A program made the position numbers and the translations under genes. Below the pieces are notes generated by a model, which saw nothing but the letters and a program-made list of their open reading frames with translations, searched no databases and had not been told where the DNA came from. DNA of 64,000 nt from an uncultured Selenomonas sp. Lineage in GTDB: Bacteria; Bacillota; Negativicutes; Selenomonadales; Selenomonadaceae. The stretch spans positions 1 to 64,000 of the forward strand of contig CAJPOT010000001.1 in assembly GCA_905372355.1 (NCBI GenBank), read 5' to 3'. Below, one piece after another: positions 15,643 to 23,881 of the stretch. The stretch's first letter is position 1, and each line of letters opens with the position of its first letter.

Positions 15643-16752
15643 GTGACGGAATTGCTCGCTCCCAAGGGCTATGAAGATATTGAAGAAAAGGTGCTGGCGA
15701 AAGAGCGCCTGACGCGCGAGGACGGCGTCCGCCTCTTTGACTGCAGGAACATCGCTTGGCTCGGTGCACTCGCCGACCATGTGCGGCGCGAAAAGTGCGG
15801 CGACGTCGTCTACTACAACGTGAACTGCCATGTGAACCTCACGAATATATGCTGCGCGCACTGCAAATTCTGCGCTTTCGGACGTGACGCCGAGGACAAG
15901 GGCGCCTATGAGATGGCGGCGGACGACGCCGTCGCCGTTGTCGAGGACGCGATGAAGGATCCGCACCTTGCGGGACTGCACGTCGTCTCAGGACTGCATC
16001 CCGCGTGGACGTTCGACGACTACCTCGCGCGGCTTCGTGCGCTGCACGAAAGATTCCCCAAGCTCTACCTCAAGGGCTTCACGGGCGTCGAGATCACGCA
16101 TTTCTCCAAGATTTCGGGGCTTTCCGTGCACGAGGTGCTGCAAAAGCTCAAGGCGGCAGGACTTGACGCCATCGCGGGCGGCGGTGCGGAGATCCTTTCC
16201 GACCGCATCCGCGAAGAGCTGTGTCCGAACAAGGCGACGGCGAAGGAGTGGCTCGACGCTGCGCGCACGGCGCATGAACTCGGCATCAAGTCGAACGCCT
16301 CGATGCTCTACGGGCATATCGAGACGCTCGCCGAGCGCGTCGACCATCTGCTCGCACTGCGCTCTCTGCAGGACGAGACGGGCGGCTTCCAGACATTCAT
16401 CTGCTTCCCGTTCCTGCCGAAGAACACGGCGCTCGCCGCTGAGAGCGGCATCTCTCAGACCTCGATGTGGGACGACCTCAGGACGATGGCGATCTCGCGC
16501 CTCATGCTTGACAATTTCACGAACATCAAGGCATATTGGGTCATGCTGACCGTCCCTGTCGCCCAAGTGGCGCTCGGCTTCGGCGCGAACGACATCGACG
16601 GAACGGTGCACAAGGAGACGATTTTGCACGACGCGGGCGCGAAGAGTCCGCGCGCGCTGACGGAGGACCGCATCATCCGCATCGTCAAGGAAGCCGGCCG
16701 CATCCCCGCGGCATGTGACTGCAACTTCAATATCCTTCATGTGTATGAATGA
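15643..16752 (+). CDS. mqnE: Aminofutalosine synthase (radical SAM, menaquinone synthesis)
   Basis: About 370 residues; a radical SAM enzyme of the futalosine pathway. The [4Fe-4S] motif C-x3-C-x2-C is in CCAHCKFCAFGRD (near residues 70-80), preceded by VNCHVNLTNI. Other MqnE features are GLHPAWTFDDYL, AGGGAEILSDRIREELCPNK and the C-terminal GRIPAACDCNFNIL. It joins S-adenosylmethionine to carboxyvinyloxybenzoate to form aminofutalosine. GTG 15643 is preferred because AGGAAAG lies 6 bases upstream; ATG 15631 in the same frame has only a distant site. Confidence 0.9.
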   Translation: MTELLAPKGYEDIEEKVLAKERLTREDGVRLFDCRNIAWLGALADHVRREKCGDVVYYNVNCHVNLTNICCAHCKFCAFGRDAEDKGAYEMAADDAVAVVEDAMKDPHLAGLHVVSGLHPAWTFDDYLARLRALHERFPKLYLKGFTGVEITHFSKISGLSVHEVLQKLKAAGLDAIAGGGAEILSDRIREELCPNKATAKEWLDAARTAHELGIKSNASMLYGHIETLAERVDHLLALRSLQDETGGFQTFICFPFLPKNTALAAESGISQTSMWDDLRTMAISRLMLDNFTNIKAYWVMLTVPVAQVALGFGANDIDGTVHKETILHDAGAKSPRALTEDRIIRIVKEAGRIPAACDCNFNILHVYE

Positions 16753-16761
16753 GGTGGAAAA

Positions 16762-17379
16762 ATGAAAAAACTTTTTCTAGCATCTTATTTGGCCGGAGTG
16801 AAGACGTTGGTTGGAACATGGTTGGAGGAGAAAAGGCCGGAAGAGATTCTCTTCGTTCCAACGGCGGCGAATGTCGAAGAATATACCGACTATGTGGAGG
16901 AAGCGGCGGATACATTCGCCGCTCTTGGCTACCGTGTGAAACGTATGGATTTTAGCAAATTCGCACGGGAAGAATGTGAACGAGAATTGCAAATGTGCGA
17001 TAGCCTTTATGTTTCAGGCGGTAATACCTTCTATTTGCTGCAGGAGCTGCGCCGCAAAAATCTTCTGGGGGCTTTGCATGAGAGAATTGAAGAGGGGATG
17101 CTTTATATCGGAGAGTCGGCAGGAGCAATGATCACGGCTAGGGATATTGCCTATGGTCAAATCATGGACGACAAAAAAGCCGCACCGGACCTAAAAGACA
17201 TGAGCGGCTTATCTGTTGTGGATTTTTATATTTTGCCTCATCGAGGAGAAGAACCGTTTGTTGAAGCTGTGGAAGAAACGCTTCGTGTATACGATGGGAA
17301 ACTGGAATTTTTGACAATGGACAACAGTGAGGCAGTGATTGTTGATGGTGCGGAGCACAGAGTGGAGAGAGAAGCGTAG
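16762..17379 (+). CDS. Peptidase S51-like (PepE/type 1 glutamine amidotransferase-like) protein
   Basis: A 205-residue protein with the S51 nucleophile elbow YIGESAGAMI (Ser near residue 119) and the preceding SLYVSGGNTFYLL motif found in PepE and cyanophycinase-like proteins. The C-terminal HRGEEPFVEAVEE supplies the expected His-Gly-Glu region. It probably hydrolyses aspartyl dipeptides or a related substrate in the cytoplasm. It starts 10 bases after mqnE, suggesting co-transcription, and its composition is more AT-rich than its neighbours, a possible sign of transfer. Confidence 0.82.
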   Translation: MKKLFLASYLAGVKTLVGTWLEEKRPEEILFVPTAANVEEYTDYVEEAADTFAALGYRVKRMDFSKFAREECERELQMCDSLYVSGGNTFYLLQELRRKNLLGALHERIEEGMLYIGESAGAMITARDIAYGQIMDDKKAAPDLKDMSGLSVVDFYILPHRGEEPFVEAVEETLRVYDGKLEFLTMDNSEAVIVDGAEHRVEREA

Positions 17380-17401
17380 GTGCGATCGGCTCCGCTTAGG
17401 C

Positions 17402-17743
17402 TTATAGGGACTCACTGTCGTCAAGTTTTGCAATTCTGCGTGCAGCGATTTTATATACGGCAGCATCGCTGCGCAGCCCAATGACGATGATAAGCATGTG
17501 ATCGCGGTCTTGCACCAGTTTGTAGACGATACGGATGCCTGAGCGCTTCAGTTTGATTTTTAATAGACCGACGAGATTCGTGTCGGCATGTGCGCCCAAT
17601 GGCTTGCCGTAGCCGCCCTCACTTGCAGGCAGTGGATTCTGAGAAACCTTGCAGATGGCTTTTGCCGTTTCCTGCTTCTGACTGCCGTCAAGACGCTCGA
17701 AGTCTTTTTGCGCTGCTTCCAGAAACTGTACTTGCCACATCAT
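17402..17743 (-). CDS. RelE/ParE-family toxin of a type II toxin-antitoxin pair
   Basis: A 113-residue RelE-like protein: WQVQFLEAAQKDFERLDGSQ at the N-terminus, GLLKIKLKRSGIRIVYKLVQ in the core strand and VIGLRSDAAVYKIAARRI at the C-terminus. Family members cut mRNA on the ribosome or inhibit gyrase. It starts with ATGATG overlapping the antitoxin stop (ATGA), so the two are coupled. The pair sits in an AT-richer pocket between the S51 peptidase and ArsC-like genes. Confidence 0.82.
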   Translation of the reverse strand: MMWQVQFLEAAQKDFERLDGSQKQETAKAICKVSQNPLPASEGGYGKPLGAHADTNLVGLLKIKLKRSGIRIVYKLVQDRDHMLIIVIGLRSDAAVYKIAARRIAKLDDSESL

Positions 17744-18063
17744 TCGATTTCAACGCTCTCAAAATCGAGAGAAGGAAGGTCGATGCCGTTTCGCTTGCAG
17801 ACTTCTTCAAAGGGAATAGCCGCCTGCTCTTTGCTGTCGAAGTCTTTCAGTCTTTCGGAAGCGAGATGCAGAAGGTCAGTGTCTTCTAAGCGCTCGACAA
17901 GGGCGTTGTAATCGGCAGGCGACAGCAGGACGCACTCCGGTTCATTGTTCTTCATGACGACCGTCATGCCGGTTTGTTTTACGTTGGAGAAAATTTTTCC
18001 GGCTTGGCCGCGATTGAAGGCTGTGATGGGAATCATAGGGGGGAGCGGGTGTATTTGCGGCAT
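17740..18063 (-). CDS. Phd/YefM-type antitoxin
   Basis: A 107-residue antitoxin. The N-terminal DNA-binding Phd fold is seen in IPITAFNRGQAGKIFSNVKQ and TVVMKNNEPECVLLSPADYN, followed by an acidic helical tail (LEDTDLLHLASERLKDFDSK) that would bind the toxin. ATG 18063 has AAAGGATGG at about 8 bases; the in-frame start at 18087 is weaker. Phd antitoxins repress their own promoter, expected in the 185-base gap upstream. Confidence 0.82.
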   Translation of the reverse strand: MPQIHPLPPMIPITAFNRGQAGKIFSNVKQTGMTVVMKNNEPECVLLSPADYNALVERLEDTDLLHLASERLKDFDSKEQAAIPFEEVCKRNGIDLPSLDFESVEIE

Positions 18064-18248
18064 GATGAACCATCCTTTCCAGATCATGCAGATACTCTGC
18101 GTTCAGTATAGCAAGATGTCGATAAAATGACAACGAATTTGTCGACACCCCTGCTGCGGGGATCGGAGCAGGGTATCCATTGGTATAACGCATGGTCGAG
18201 AAAAGAACTGTTTTATGCGTGTAGTTTATGAGTGAAAGGAGCATTTGC

Positions 18249-18608
18249 ATGAAGAAGGGTCTTTTCGTATGCTATCCGCGCTGCACGACATGCCAAAAGG
18301 CGCGTCGCTGGCTGGAAGAGCGCGGTGCTGCAGTTGAGGAGCGCGACATCAAGGAGGAGCGGCCGACGGCCGACGAACTGCGGGCCTGGCACGCGAAGAG
18401 CGGCTTGCCGCTGAAACGCTTCTTCAACACGAGCGGCTTGAAGTACAAGGAACTTGGACTCAAGGACAAACTGTCCGCGTTGAGTGAGGCCGAGCAGTAT
18501 GACTTGCTCGCTTCCGACGGCATGCTCGTCAAGCGTCCGCTTCTCGTCGCCACTGACTTTGTCCTCGTCGGCTTCAAGGAAAAGGAGTGGCAGGAGCACT
18601 TTGCATGA
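18249..18608 (+). CDS. ArsC/Spx-family thioredoxin-fold protein
   Basis: A 119-residue ArsC/Spx-like protein. The N-terminal redox motif is YPRCTTCQKARRWLEERG (C-x-x-C near residues 10-13), followed by ERDIKEERPTADELRAWHAK, LPLKRFFNTSG and the conserved cis-proline VKRPLLVATDFVLVGFKEKEW. These proteins act as arsenate reductase-like enzymes or as Spx-type regulators; the C-x-x-C together with K-R-P-L fits both. AAAGGAG precedes ATG 18249. A terminator-like hairpin follows at once. Confidence 0.85.
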   Translation: MKKGLFVCYPRCTTCQKARRWLEERGAAVEERDIKEERPTADELRAWHAKSGLPLKRFFNTSGLKYKELGLKDKLSALSEAEQYDLLASDGMLVKRPLLVATDFVLVGFKEKEWQEHFA

Positions 18609-18611
18609 ATT

Positions 18612-18631
18612 CCCGACGCAGATGCGTCGGG
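18612..18631 (+). terminator. Hairpin after the ArsC/Spx-like gene
   Basis: CCCGACGC at 18612-18619 and GCGTCGGG at 18624-18631 with loop AGAT, 3 bases after the stop. No strong T-run follows, so termination may be partial. Confidence 0.6.
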
Positions 18632-18768
18632 ATGAGTGACTTCGTTTTATCCGCGCTTCCTTATGGCTGTGCCCGAGCTTTTTGCCTTGGGTGCAGCCTT
18701 TTTGCTTCTTGGAGGGAAGCATCTGACGGGCGGGGGGAAGCTATTGGAAAAATCCTTGAATCTTCCCT

Positions 18769-18795
18769 TAGGAATAGAGGCGTTCGCGACGATAG
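18769..18795 (+). promoter_or_regulatory. Sigma-28-type flagellar promoter upstream of yvyF
   Basis: TAGG (18769-18772), exactly 15 bases, then GACGATAG (18788-18795). The flagellar sigma-28 (FliA/SigD) consensus is TAAA-N15-GCCGATAA. The start site would be about 40 bases before the yvyF ATG. Confidence 0.55.
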
Positions 18796-18844
18796 ATACA
18801 TTAGACGCATATATTTTGGCTACTTTTACGGAGAGAGGTACAAG

Positions 18845-19186
18845 ATGAACGGAAATTTGAAAAACTGCCCTTCGTGCGGCAAGCTCTTTATCGCACAGCC
18901 GAAGCAGAGGCTGTGCATGGACTGTTTCGAAAAGCAGCGCGAGGAAGAAGAGCGCATCATCCGCTATGTGAATGCGCATCCGGAGGTGACGACGCTCGAT
19001 GAGATCGCCGCAGGGACGGGGGCTGAGCCAAAGGAGATCCTGCGCATGATCCACGACTCCCGCCTCCTGCAGGCGGACCGGGAGATCCGCTATCCATGCG
19101 AGAGCTGCGGCACGCTGATCTCGCGCGGGCGCTATTGCGCGGGCTGTATGCGCGATTTCAAGGCGGGGGCGGACCGCATCGGCTGA
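18845..19186 (+). CDS. yvyF: YvyF-like flagellar-region zinc-finger protein
   Basis: A 113-residue protein matching the TIGR03826/YvyF family found at the head of Firmicute late flagellar operons. It has an N-terminal zinc knuckle (NCPSCGKLF ... CMDCFEKQR), a central helix-turn-helix-like part (VTTLDEIAAGTGAEPKEILR) and a second zinc knuckle (YPCESCGTLISRGRYCAGCM). Its exact role is unknown; regulation of late flagellar genes is suspected. It is followed by flgM as in Bacillus. GAGAGG lies upstream of the ATG. Confidence 0.85.
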   Translation: MNGNLKNCPSCGKLFIAQPKQRLCMDCFEKQREEEERIIRYVNAHPEVTTLDEIAAGTGAEPKEILRMIHDSRLLQADREIRYPCESCGTLISRGRYCAGCMRDFKAGADRIG

Positions 19187-19291
19187 GAGTGGATGGCCGC
19201 TTCTTTCCGGCGGCGCACTTCCGTGCCCGTTGGCAAGGAACAGGGCGCTTGAGAGCCGCTCTTTCGCAGAAACTTCTCATGGAGCGGCGCT

Positions 19292-19318
19292 TAAGCTGAA
19301 AGAATTTTTTTCCGATAC
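19292..19318 (+). promoter_or_regulatory. Sigma-28-type promoter upstream of flgM
   Basis: TAAG (19292-19295), 15 bases, TCCGATAC (19311-19318), about 70 bases before the flgM start. The -10 box differs from the consensus GCCGATAA only at its ends. It would place the anti-sigma factor and hook-filament genes under the sigma factor they control. Confidence 0.68.
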
Positions 19319-19390
19319 TACTCATGAAAGACGGGTATGTGAGTGAGGATGCTCCGTTTCCGTCTATAACAAGAAAGGTGGTGAGGTGCG

Positions 19391-19684
19391 ATGTCCATCC
19401 AGGTGCAGGGACGTGTGCAGACTCTTTACGGTGTCTATGCAGCGAATGAAGCTCTTTCCGCCGTGCAGACGCAGGACAGATACCGGACGGAAGCGCCGCG
19501 CAAGGACGCCGTTGTGCTTTCCGAGGAAGGCAGGACGTTCGGTGAGATTCTCAACCGCTTGAAAGCGGATAACGATAAGGTTCGAGAGGACAGAGTTGGT
19601 TTTTATGAAGAGCGCATCGCCGCAGGTGACTATTATGTTGCCGGGCGCGATATAGCTGCGAAAATGCTCGACCAGCGCATTTGA
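19391..19684 (+). CDS. flgM: Anti-sigma-28 factor FlgM
   Basis: A 97-residue FlgM. The C-terminal sigma-binding part is recognisable in DAVVLSEEGRTFGEILNRLK followed by V-R-E-D-R-V and AAGDYYVAGRDIAAKMLDQR. It holds sigma-28 inactive until the hook is complete and is then exported. It sits between yvyF and flgN, the usual Firmicute order, with a sigma-28-type promoter just upstream. Confidence 0.88.
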   Translation: MSIQVQGRVQTLYGVYAANEALSAVQTQDRYRTEAPRKDAVVLSEEGRTFGEILNRLKADNDKVREDRVGFYEERIAAGDYYVAGRDIAAKMLDQRI

Positions 19685-19724
19685 GAAAACCTTGTTTTGA
19701 CGTGCTGTCACGAGGAGGATGCTT

Positions 19725-20210
19725 ATGTGGCGTGAAATGAAGGAAGTCATGAAGGCACTTTCTTCGTGCTATGCGGAGCTTGCAAAAGTCAGCGGGGCAA
19801 AGCACAAGGCACTGGCCGCGATGGATCTCAAGGCGATCGAGCGCGTCGTGAAGGAAGAGGAACGGTTCGCGGCGGAGATCGAGCGGCTTGAGACGCGCCG
19901 CAAGGCGGTTCTCCGAAGCCTTGCGGAAAAGGACGCGGGCATAGAGGCGACGATGAAACTGCGCGAGCTTCTGGCACGCTGCCCAGATCAGCAGATTGCC
20001 GGAGAACTTGAGACGCTGCACGAGGAGCTTGATCGGCGCATGAAGGAGGTCGAGCGCCTCGGCGAGCGGAATACGCTGCTTGCCGAAGGTGCACTTGCCG
20101 CAGTGACGGCGAACCTCAATCGTATCGGCGGCACGGCGGCGGGCGCGTCCTACGGAGCGGGCGGCAAGGAAAGCGTGACGCGCGAGCGCCGCTTCGACTT
20201 CAAGGCGTGA
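19725..20210 (+). CDS. flgN: FlgN-family flagellar export chaperone (first copy)
   Basis: A 161-residue, strongly helical and coiled-coil protein ending in the FlgN-like ALAAVTANLNRIGGTAAGAS ... RRFDFKA. FlgN chaperones the hook-filament junction proteins FlgK and FlgL, encoded 0.5 and 2.3 kb downstream. ATG 19725 is chosen because GAGGAGG (19712-19718) ends 6 bases upstream; ATG 19719 abuts that site. The next gene, 4 bases away, is a second FlgN-like protein. Confidence 0.8.
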   Translation: MWREMKEVMKALSSCYAELAKVSGAKHKALAAMDLKAIERVVKEEERFAAEIERLETRRKAVLRSLAEKDAGIEATMKLRELLARCPDQQIAGELETLHEELDRRMKEVERLGERNTLLAEGALAAVTANLNRIGGTAAGASYGAGGKESVTRERRFDFKA

Positions 20211-20214
20211 AGCT

Positions 20215-20688
20215 ATGGGAGAGATCATCAAGCTGCTCAGACAGCAGATCGACTTGTGCCAGAGGCTTCTCCTCGCGGTGGAACGTCAGCGCCAGGCTCT
20301 TTGCGACGGTTCGGGCGATTCGATGAGCAAGGAGACGAAGGCAATCGAGGTTCTGCTCATCGAGCTGCGGCGCATAGAGAAGCGCCAGGAGCTGCTCCTG
20401 AAGGGCACAGCAACGCACGACCTCGCGGAGCTCCTCTCGCGCACGGCTCCGTCTGAAGAACGTGCTGTCGCGAGACGCCTGCTGGAGGAAACGAACGGGA
20501 TCATGCGCGAGATGCAGGAAGCGGTCGCCATGAACGACGCCCTGCTCGAACGCCACATGCAGTTTATCCTCTTCAACATCAATGTGATGGCGGGGACGCC
20601 TGCAGAGGCGACGTACACGGCGAAGGACGTGCGGAAAGGGAAGAAGCAGGCGGGCGCGGACACGAAAGTGTTTGATGCGAACGTCTGA
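20215..20688 (+). CDS. FlgN-like flagellar chaperone (second copy)
   Basis: A 157-residue helical protein with the same architecture as the preceding gene: N-terminal LLRQQIDLCQRLLLAVERQR, a central coiled coil and a C-terminus with FILFNINVMAGTPAEATYTA and KVFDANV that matches the FlgN tail pattern. Two adjacent FlgN-like genes could be divided chaperones for FlgK and FlgL, or products of a duplication. It lies 4 bases after the first copy and 68 bases before flgK. Confidence 0.75.
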   Translation: MGEIIKLLRQQIDLCQRLLLAVERQRQALCDGSGDSMSKETKAIEVLLIELRRIEKRQELLLKGTATHDLAELLSRTAPSEERAVARRLLEETNGIMREMQEAVAMNDALLERHMQFILFNINVMAGTPAEATYTAKDVRKGKKQAGADTKVFDANV

Positions 20689-20756
20689 CGGGATAGATAG
20701 AGAAAGCGCAGATTCGCAAGAGCGAGGCGGCGCTTCCGAGGGAAAAGGGTGAAAGA

Positions 20757-22502
20757 ATGCGATCAACATTTTCCGGACTGAACACGATGGTTCGCGGCAT
20801 TTACAACAATCAGCTGTCCCTTGATACGGTGGGGCACAACATCACGAACGCGAACACAGAGGGCTATTCGCGCCAGCGCGTGAATCCTGCGACTACGCGG
20901 GCATTGGAGCACAGCAGTCTGTATGGCGGACTTTTCGTCGGTACCGGCGTCGATTCGGATTCGCTGACGAGAGCCCGCGATTTTTTCGCGGACAAGCAGT
21001 ATTGGCAGGAGGAGGCGACGGAGTCCTACGCGAAGTACCGCCAGAAGAACTACGACAAGATCGAGGCGGTCTTCAATGATTCCAAGACCAAGGGCTTGCA
21101 GAACGAGATGCATAAGTTCTACAGTGCGTGGAACGACCTCAGCGTCTATGCGAGCGATCCCGCGAAGCGCGTCTCCGTCATTGAATCGGGCAAACAGTTC
21201 GCTGACCGCCTCGAGGAATCGGCGCAGAACGTGCAGAAGCAGCTTGATCTCGTCTATCGTGAGATGGATACCCAGGTCAAGGATGTCAACGAGATCACGC
21301 AGAAGATTGTCGAACTCAATAAGAATATCTCGCTCGCCGAAGCGAATGGTGCGATGGCGAACGACCTCCGCGACAAGCGCGATCTCCTTGTTGATAAATT
21401 GTCGGGCTACATGAGCCTGCATGTCTACGAGATGGATAACGGCATGTACCAGGTCGTCTCGGGCGGCGCGTCCATCGTCAACGGCGTCTCGCGCCTCGAG
21501 CTCAAGATGGACGGTCCCGTTGAGAACAAGCGTTACGGCGTCAATGACTACTCGTTGATTTTCAAGGATACGAACACACTCTTCGTGCCGGGAAATGGCT
21601 CGCTGCAAGCTGCCGTCGACTCCATCAAGGAGGACAAAGCGTACATGGATAAGCTCGCGAATATCGCGGCGACGTTCATGACGCAGTTCAATGACCAGCA
21701 TCGCGCGGGTGCCGGAATTGACAAGGACAAGACGTCGAACCTCAACTTCTTTGGCAGAAATGACAAGTATTATATTTGGGACAAGGAACGTCAGTCGCTC
21801 CTCGCGGCGAAGGTGACGGGCACGGCGTCGACGACAGCCGGCTCGCCTCCCGTAACGACACATACGACGACGCTCTCTACGACGGCCGGCGATACGGAAG
21901 AGCTTGAAGGCCTTGAAATCATCAAGGCGATGAAGGTCAGTGCCGAACTCGTCGCACAGAACGGCGAGCTCAAGCTTGCTGCACGCGGCTTCGGTGACAA
22001 CAGCGATGCGAAGAACTCCTACGTGCAGAATCTCGGCTACAACAATGCGACGATCCCGCCGAATCTTACGGGCGCGGGTACCGTCGTTCATACGACGAGC
22101 GACATGAACGGCACGGCGGACGGCAGCAACGCCGTTCTCTTGACGAACATCTTCAACATGGAACAGAAGGACACGGGCCTCACAATATACAAGAACCCGA
22201 CGGCGGGCAGCCCGACGGAGCACCGTCCGACCGGCACGGTCTCGCTCAACAACTACTACAATTCGGTGACGAGTGCACTCGGCATCGATTCGAACGCTAT
22301 GGACACGAAGGTCAAGTTCCAACAGGATGTCATGACGCAGATCGAGGCTTGGCGCACGTCGGTCTCGGGCGTCAACTGGAACGAGGAACTTTCCAACATG
22401 ATCAAGTTCCAGCAGGGCTACAGTGCGTGCGCACGCTGCATGACGACAATGGACGAAATGCTCGACCGTCTCGTGAACAACACGGGGATGGTGGGAAGGT
22501 AA
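20757..22502 (+). CDS. flgK: Flagellar hook-associated protein 1 (FlgK)
   Basis: A 581-residue FlgK. The rod/hook-type N-terminus FSGLNTMVRGIYNNQLSLDT is followed by VGHNITNANTEGYSRQRV; the C-terminal D0 helix includes WNEELSNMIKFQQGYSACAR and ends at RLVNNTGMVGR. The middle has a variable Thr-rich stretch (around residues 350-385). FlgK forms the first junction between hook and filament and is exported by the flagellar type III system with FlgN help. Confidence 0.95.
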   Translation: MRSTFSGLNTMVRGIYNNQLSLDTVGHNITNANTEGYSRQRVNPATTRALEHSSLYGGLFVGTGVDSDSLTRARDFFADKQYWQEEATESYAKYRQKNYDKIEAVFNDSKTKGLQNEMHKFYSAWNDLSVYASDPAKRVSVIESGKQFADRLEESAQNVQKQLDLVYREMDTQVKDVNEITQKIVELNKNISLAEANGAMANDLRDKRDLLVDKLSGYMSLHVYEMDNGMYQVVSGGASIVNGVSRLELKMDGPVENKRYGVNDYSLIFKDTNTLFVPGNGSLQAAVDSIKEDKAYMDKLANIAATFMTQFNDQHRAGAGIDKDKTSNLNFFGRNDKYYIWDKERQSLLAAKVTGTASTTAGSPPVTTHTTTLSTTAGDTEELEGLEIIKAMKVSAELVAQNGELKLAARGFGDNSDAKNSYVQNLGYNNATIPPNLTGAGTVVHTTSDMNGTADGSNAVLLTNIFNMEQKDTGLTIYKNPTAGSPTEHRPTGTVSLNNYYNSVTSALGIDSNAMDTKVKFQQDVMTQIEAWRTSVSGVNWNEELSNMIKFQQGYSACARCMTTMDEMLDRLVNNTGMVGR

Positions 22503-22512
22503 GGTGAAATAG

Positions 22513-23853
22513 ATGAGAATCGGCAGCTTGCAGATGGTTTCGCGCTATCAGAAACAGCTGAACACCGCCGCGGAGGAGCAGGCGAAGCTCATGGAACAGT
22601 CGGACGGACAGTCGCTGCACCGCCCGTCGGACGATCCCGTGCGTTACTCGAACTGGCTTCGCTACAGCACGGAGCAAAACGAGAACGAGCAGTATCAGAA
22701 GAACGTCGACGCCGGCAAATCGTGGATGCAGCGCACGGACGGCGCCGTCTCGGGCATGGCAGACATCTTCAAGACGTTGAAGGAAAAGACGATTCAAGCG
22801 GCGCAGTCGCCGCACCAGGATACGGATATGGACGCAATTGCCAAGGAGATGACAGCAAAGCTGCATGAGATCGTCTCCCTCGGCAATTCGCAGCAGGGCG
22901 ACCGCTACATCTTCTCTGGCCAGTCCGACCTCACGCAGCCGTTCCTCCTCACGGAGAAGAAGGTCGCGCGCGGCGTGCCCAAGACGCTCGACGATCAGCA
23001 GTCGAAGTTCTTCAACAATACGAACGTGTCGGGCCGCATGAAGCAGATGATCACGCTCCAGGGCGACGACAATAATGAATATTATCTCGACACGAAGACG
23101 GGCGACATCTATTCCTACGACTTCATGAAGGATGGCTACAAGAAGAAGGTCGCGGCAGGGCAGACGGAGGTCAACCCGTCGGCAGACCGTGCAGGCACCC
23201 TCGGTGGCGCATTCAACGTGTCAGACAACTTCCTCAATACGGGGCAGATCAAGGACGCCTCGACGACGCCGCCGGCTGCTGCCGGCAAGGGCGCAGGCTG
23301 GTCACAGAGCATCACGGTCGGTGGCAATACGGTTAACTTGAAGCTCAAGACCATCGACCAGCAGATCGTCAAGTACCAAGGCGATTTCAAACAGATCTCC
23401 ATGGTCAAAAAGAACGGCGCCGTCGAGCCGACCGCCGACACCGTCAATGCGACGGCGGGCGACATCTTCGGCACAGACATCTTTGACGATGAAAATTCGG
23501 GCAACACCCAGTCGGGCACGGCGGCGATCAACGATATGCTGACCGTGGCGGCGAAAGTCGATTCCTCCGACGTCAACTGGCTGATTTCCGACGGCGTGAC
23601 GCTCGCCGACGAGTCACACAACAACGTCGTCATATCGCAGGATCATATCGCGGCGCGCCACAATGTTTACAAGGGCATGGCGGACATCCTCGACGACTAC
23701 GCCGTTTCCATCAAGCAGGATATTTCCGACACGAACAGCACGGATGTCGCGAAGCTCGCCGTCCAGCTCATGCAGGCGTCGGCAATCTACAACATGTCGC
23801 TCTCCGTCGGCTCGCGCATCCTGCCGCCGACTTTGACCGACTACTTGAGGTAA
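22513..23853 (+). CDS. flgL: Flagellar hook-associated protein 3 (FlgL)
   Basis: A 446-residue FlgL that starts 10 bases after flgK. The flagellin-like N-terminus (MRIGSLQMVSRYQKQLNTAA; SLHRPSDDPVRYSNWLRYS; NSQQGDRYIFSGQSDLTQPF) and C-terminal helix (AVQLMQASAIYNMSLSVGSR followed by ILPPTLTDYLR) are typical. It is the second hook-filament junction protein. It is longer than the 300-residue norm because of an enlarged central domain. Confidence 0.94.
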   Translation: MRIGSLQMVSRYQKQLNTAAEEQAKLMEQSDGQSLHRPSDDPVRYSNWLRYSTEQNENEQYQKNVDAGKSWMQRTDGAVSGMADIFKTLKEKTIQAAQSPHQDTDMDAIAKEMTAKLHEIVSLGNSQQGDRYIFSGQSDLTQPFLLTEKKVARGVPKTLDDQQSKFFNNTNVSGRMKQMITLQGDDNNEYYLDTKTGDIYSYDFMKDGYKKKVAAGQTEVNPSADRAGTLGGAFNVSDNFLNTGQIKDASTTPPAAAGKGAGWSQSITVGGNTVNLKLKTIDQQIVKYQGDFKQISMVKKNGAVEPTADTVNATAGDIFGTDIFDDENSGNTQSGTAAINDMLTVAAKVDSSDVNWLISDGVTLADESHNNVVISQDHIAARHNVYKGMADILDDYAVSIKQDISDTNSTDVAKLAVQLMQASAIYNMSLSVGSRILPPTLTDYLR

Positions 23854-23881
23854 GAACAAGACAGAAGAAAGGAGGGACGCG

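Noticed and set aside
20763..22322. A 519-codon minus-strand frame opposite flgK
   Set aside because: No ribosome site and no family features; flgK on the other strand is certain.
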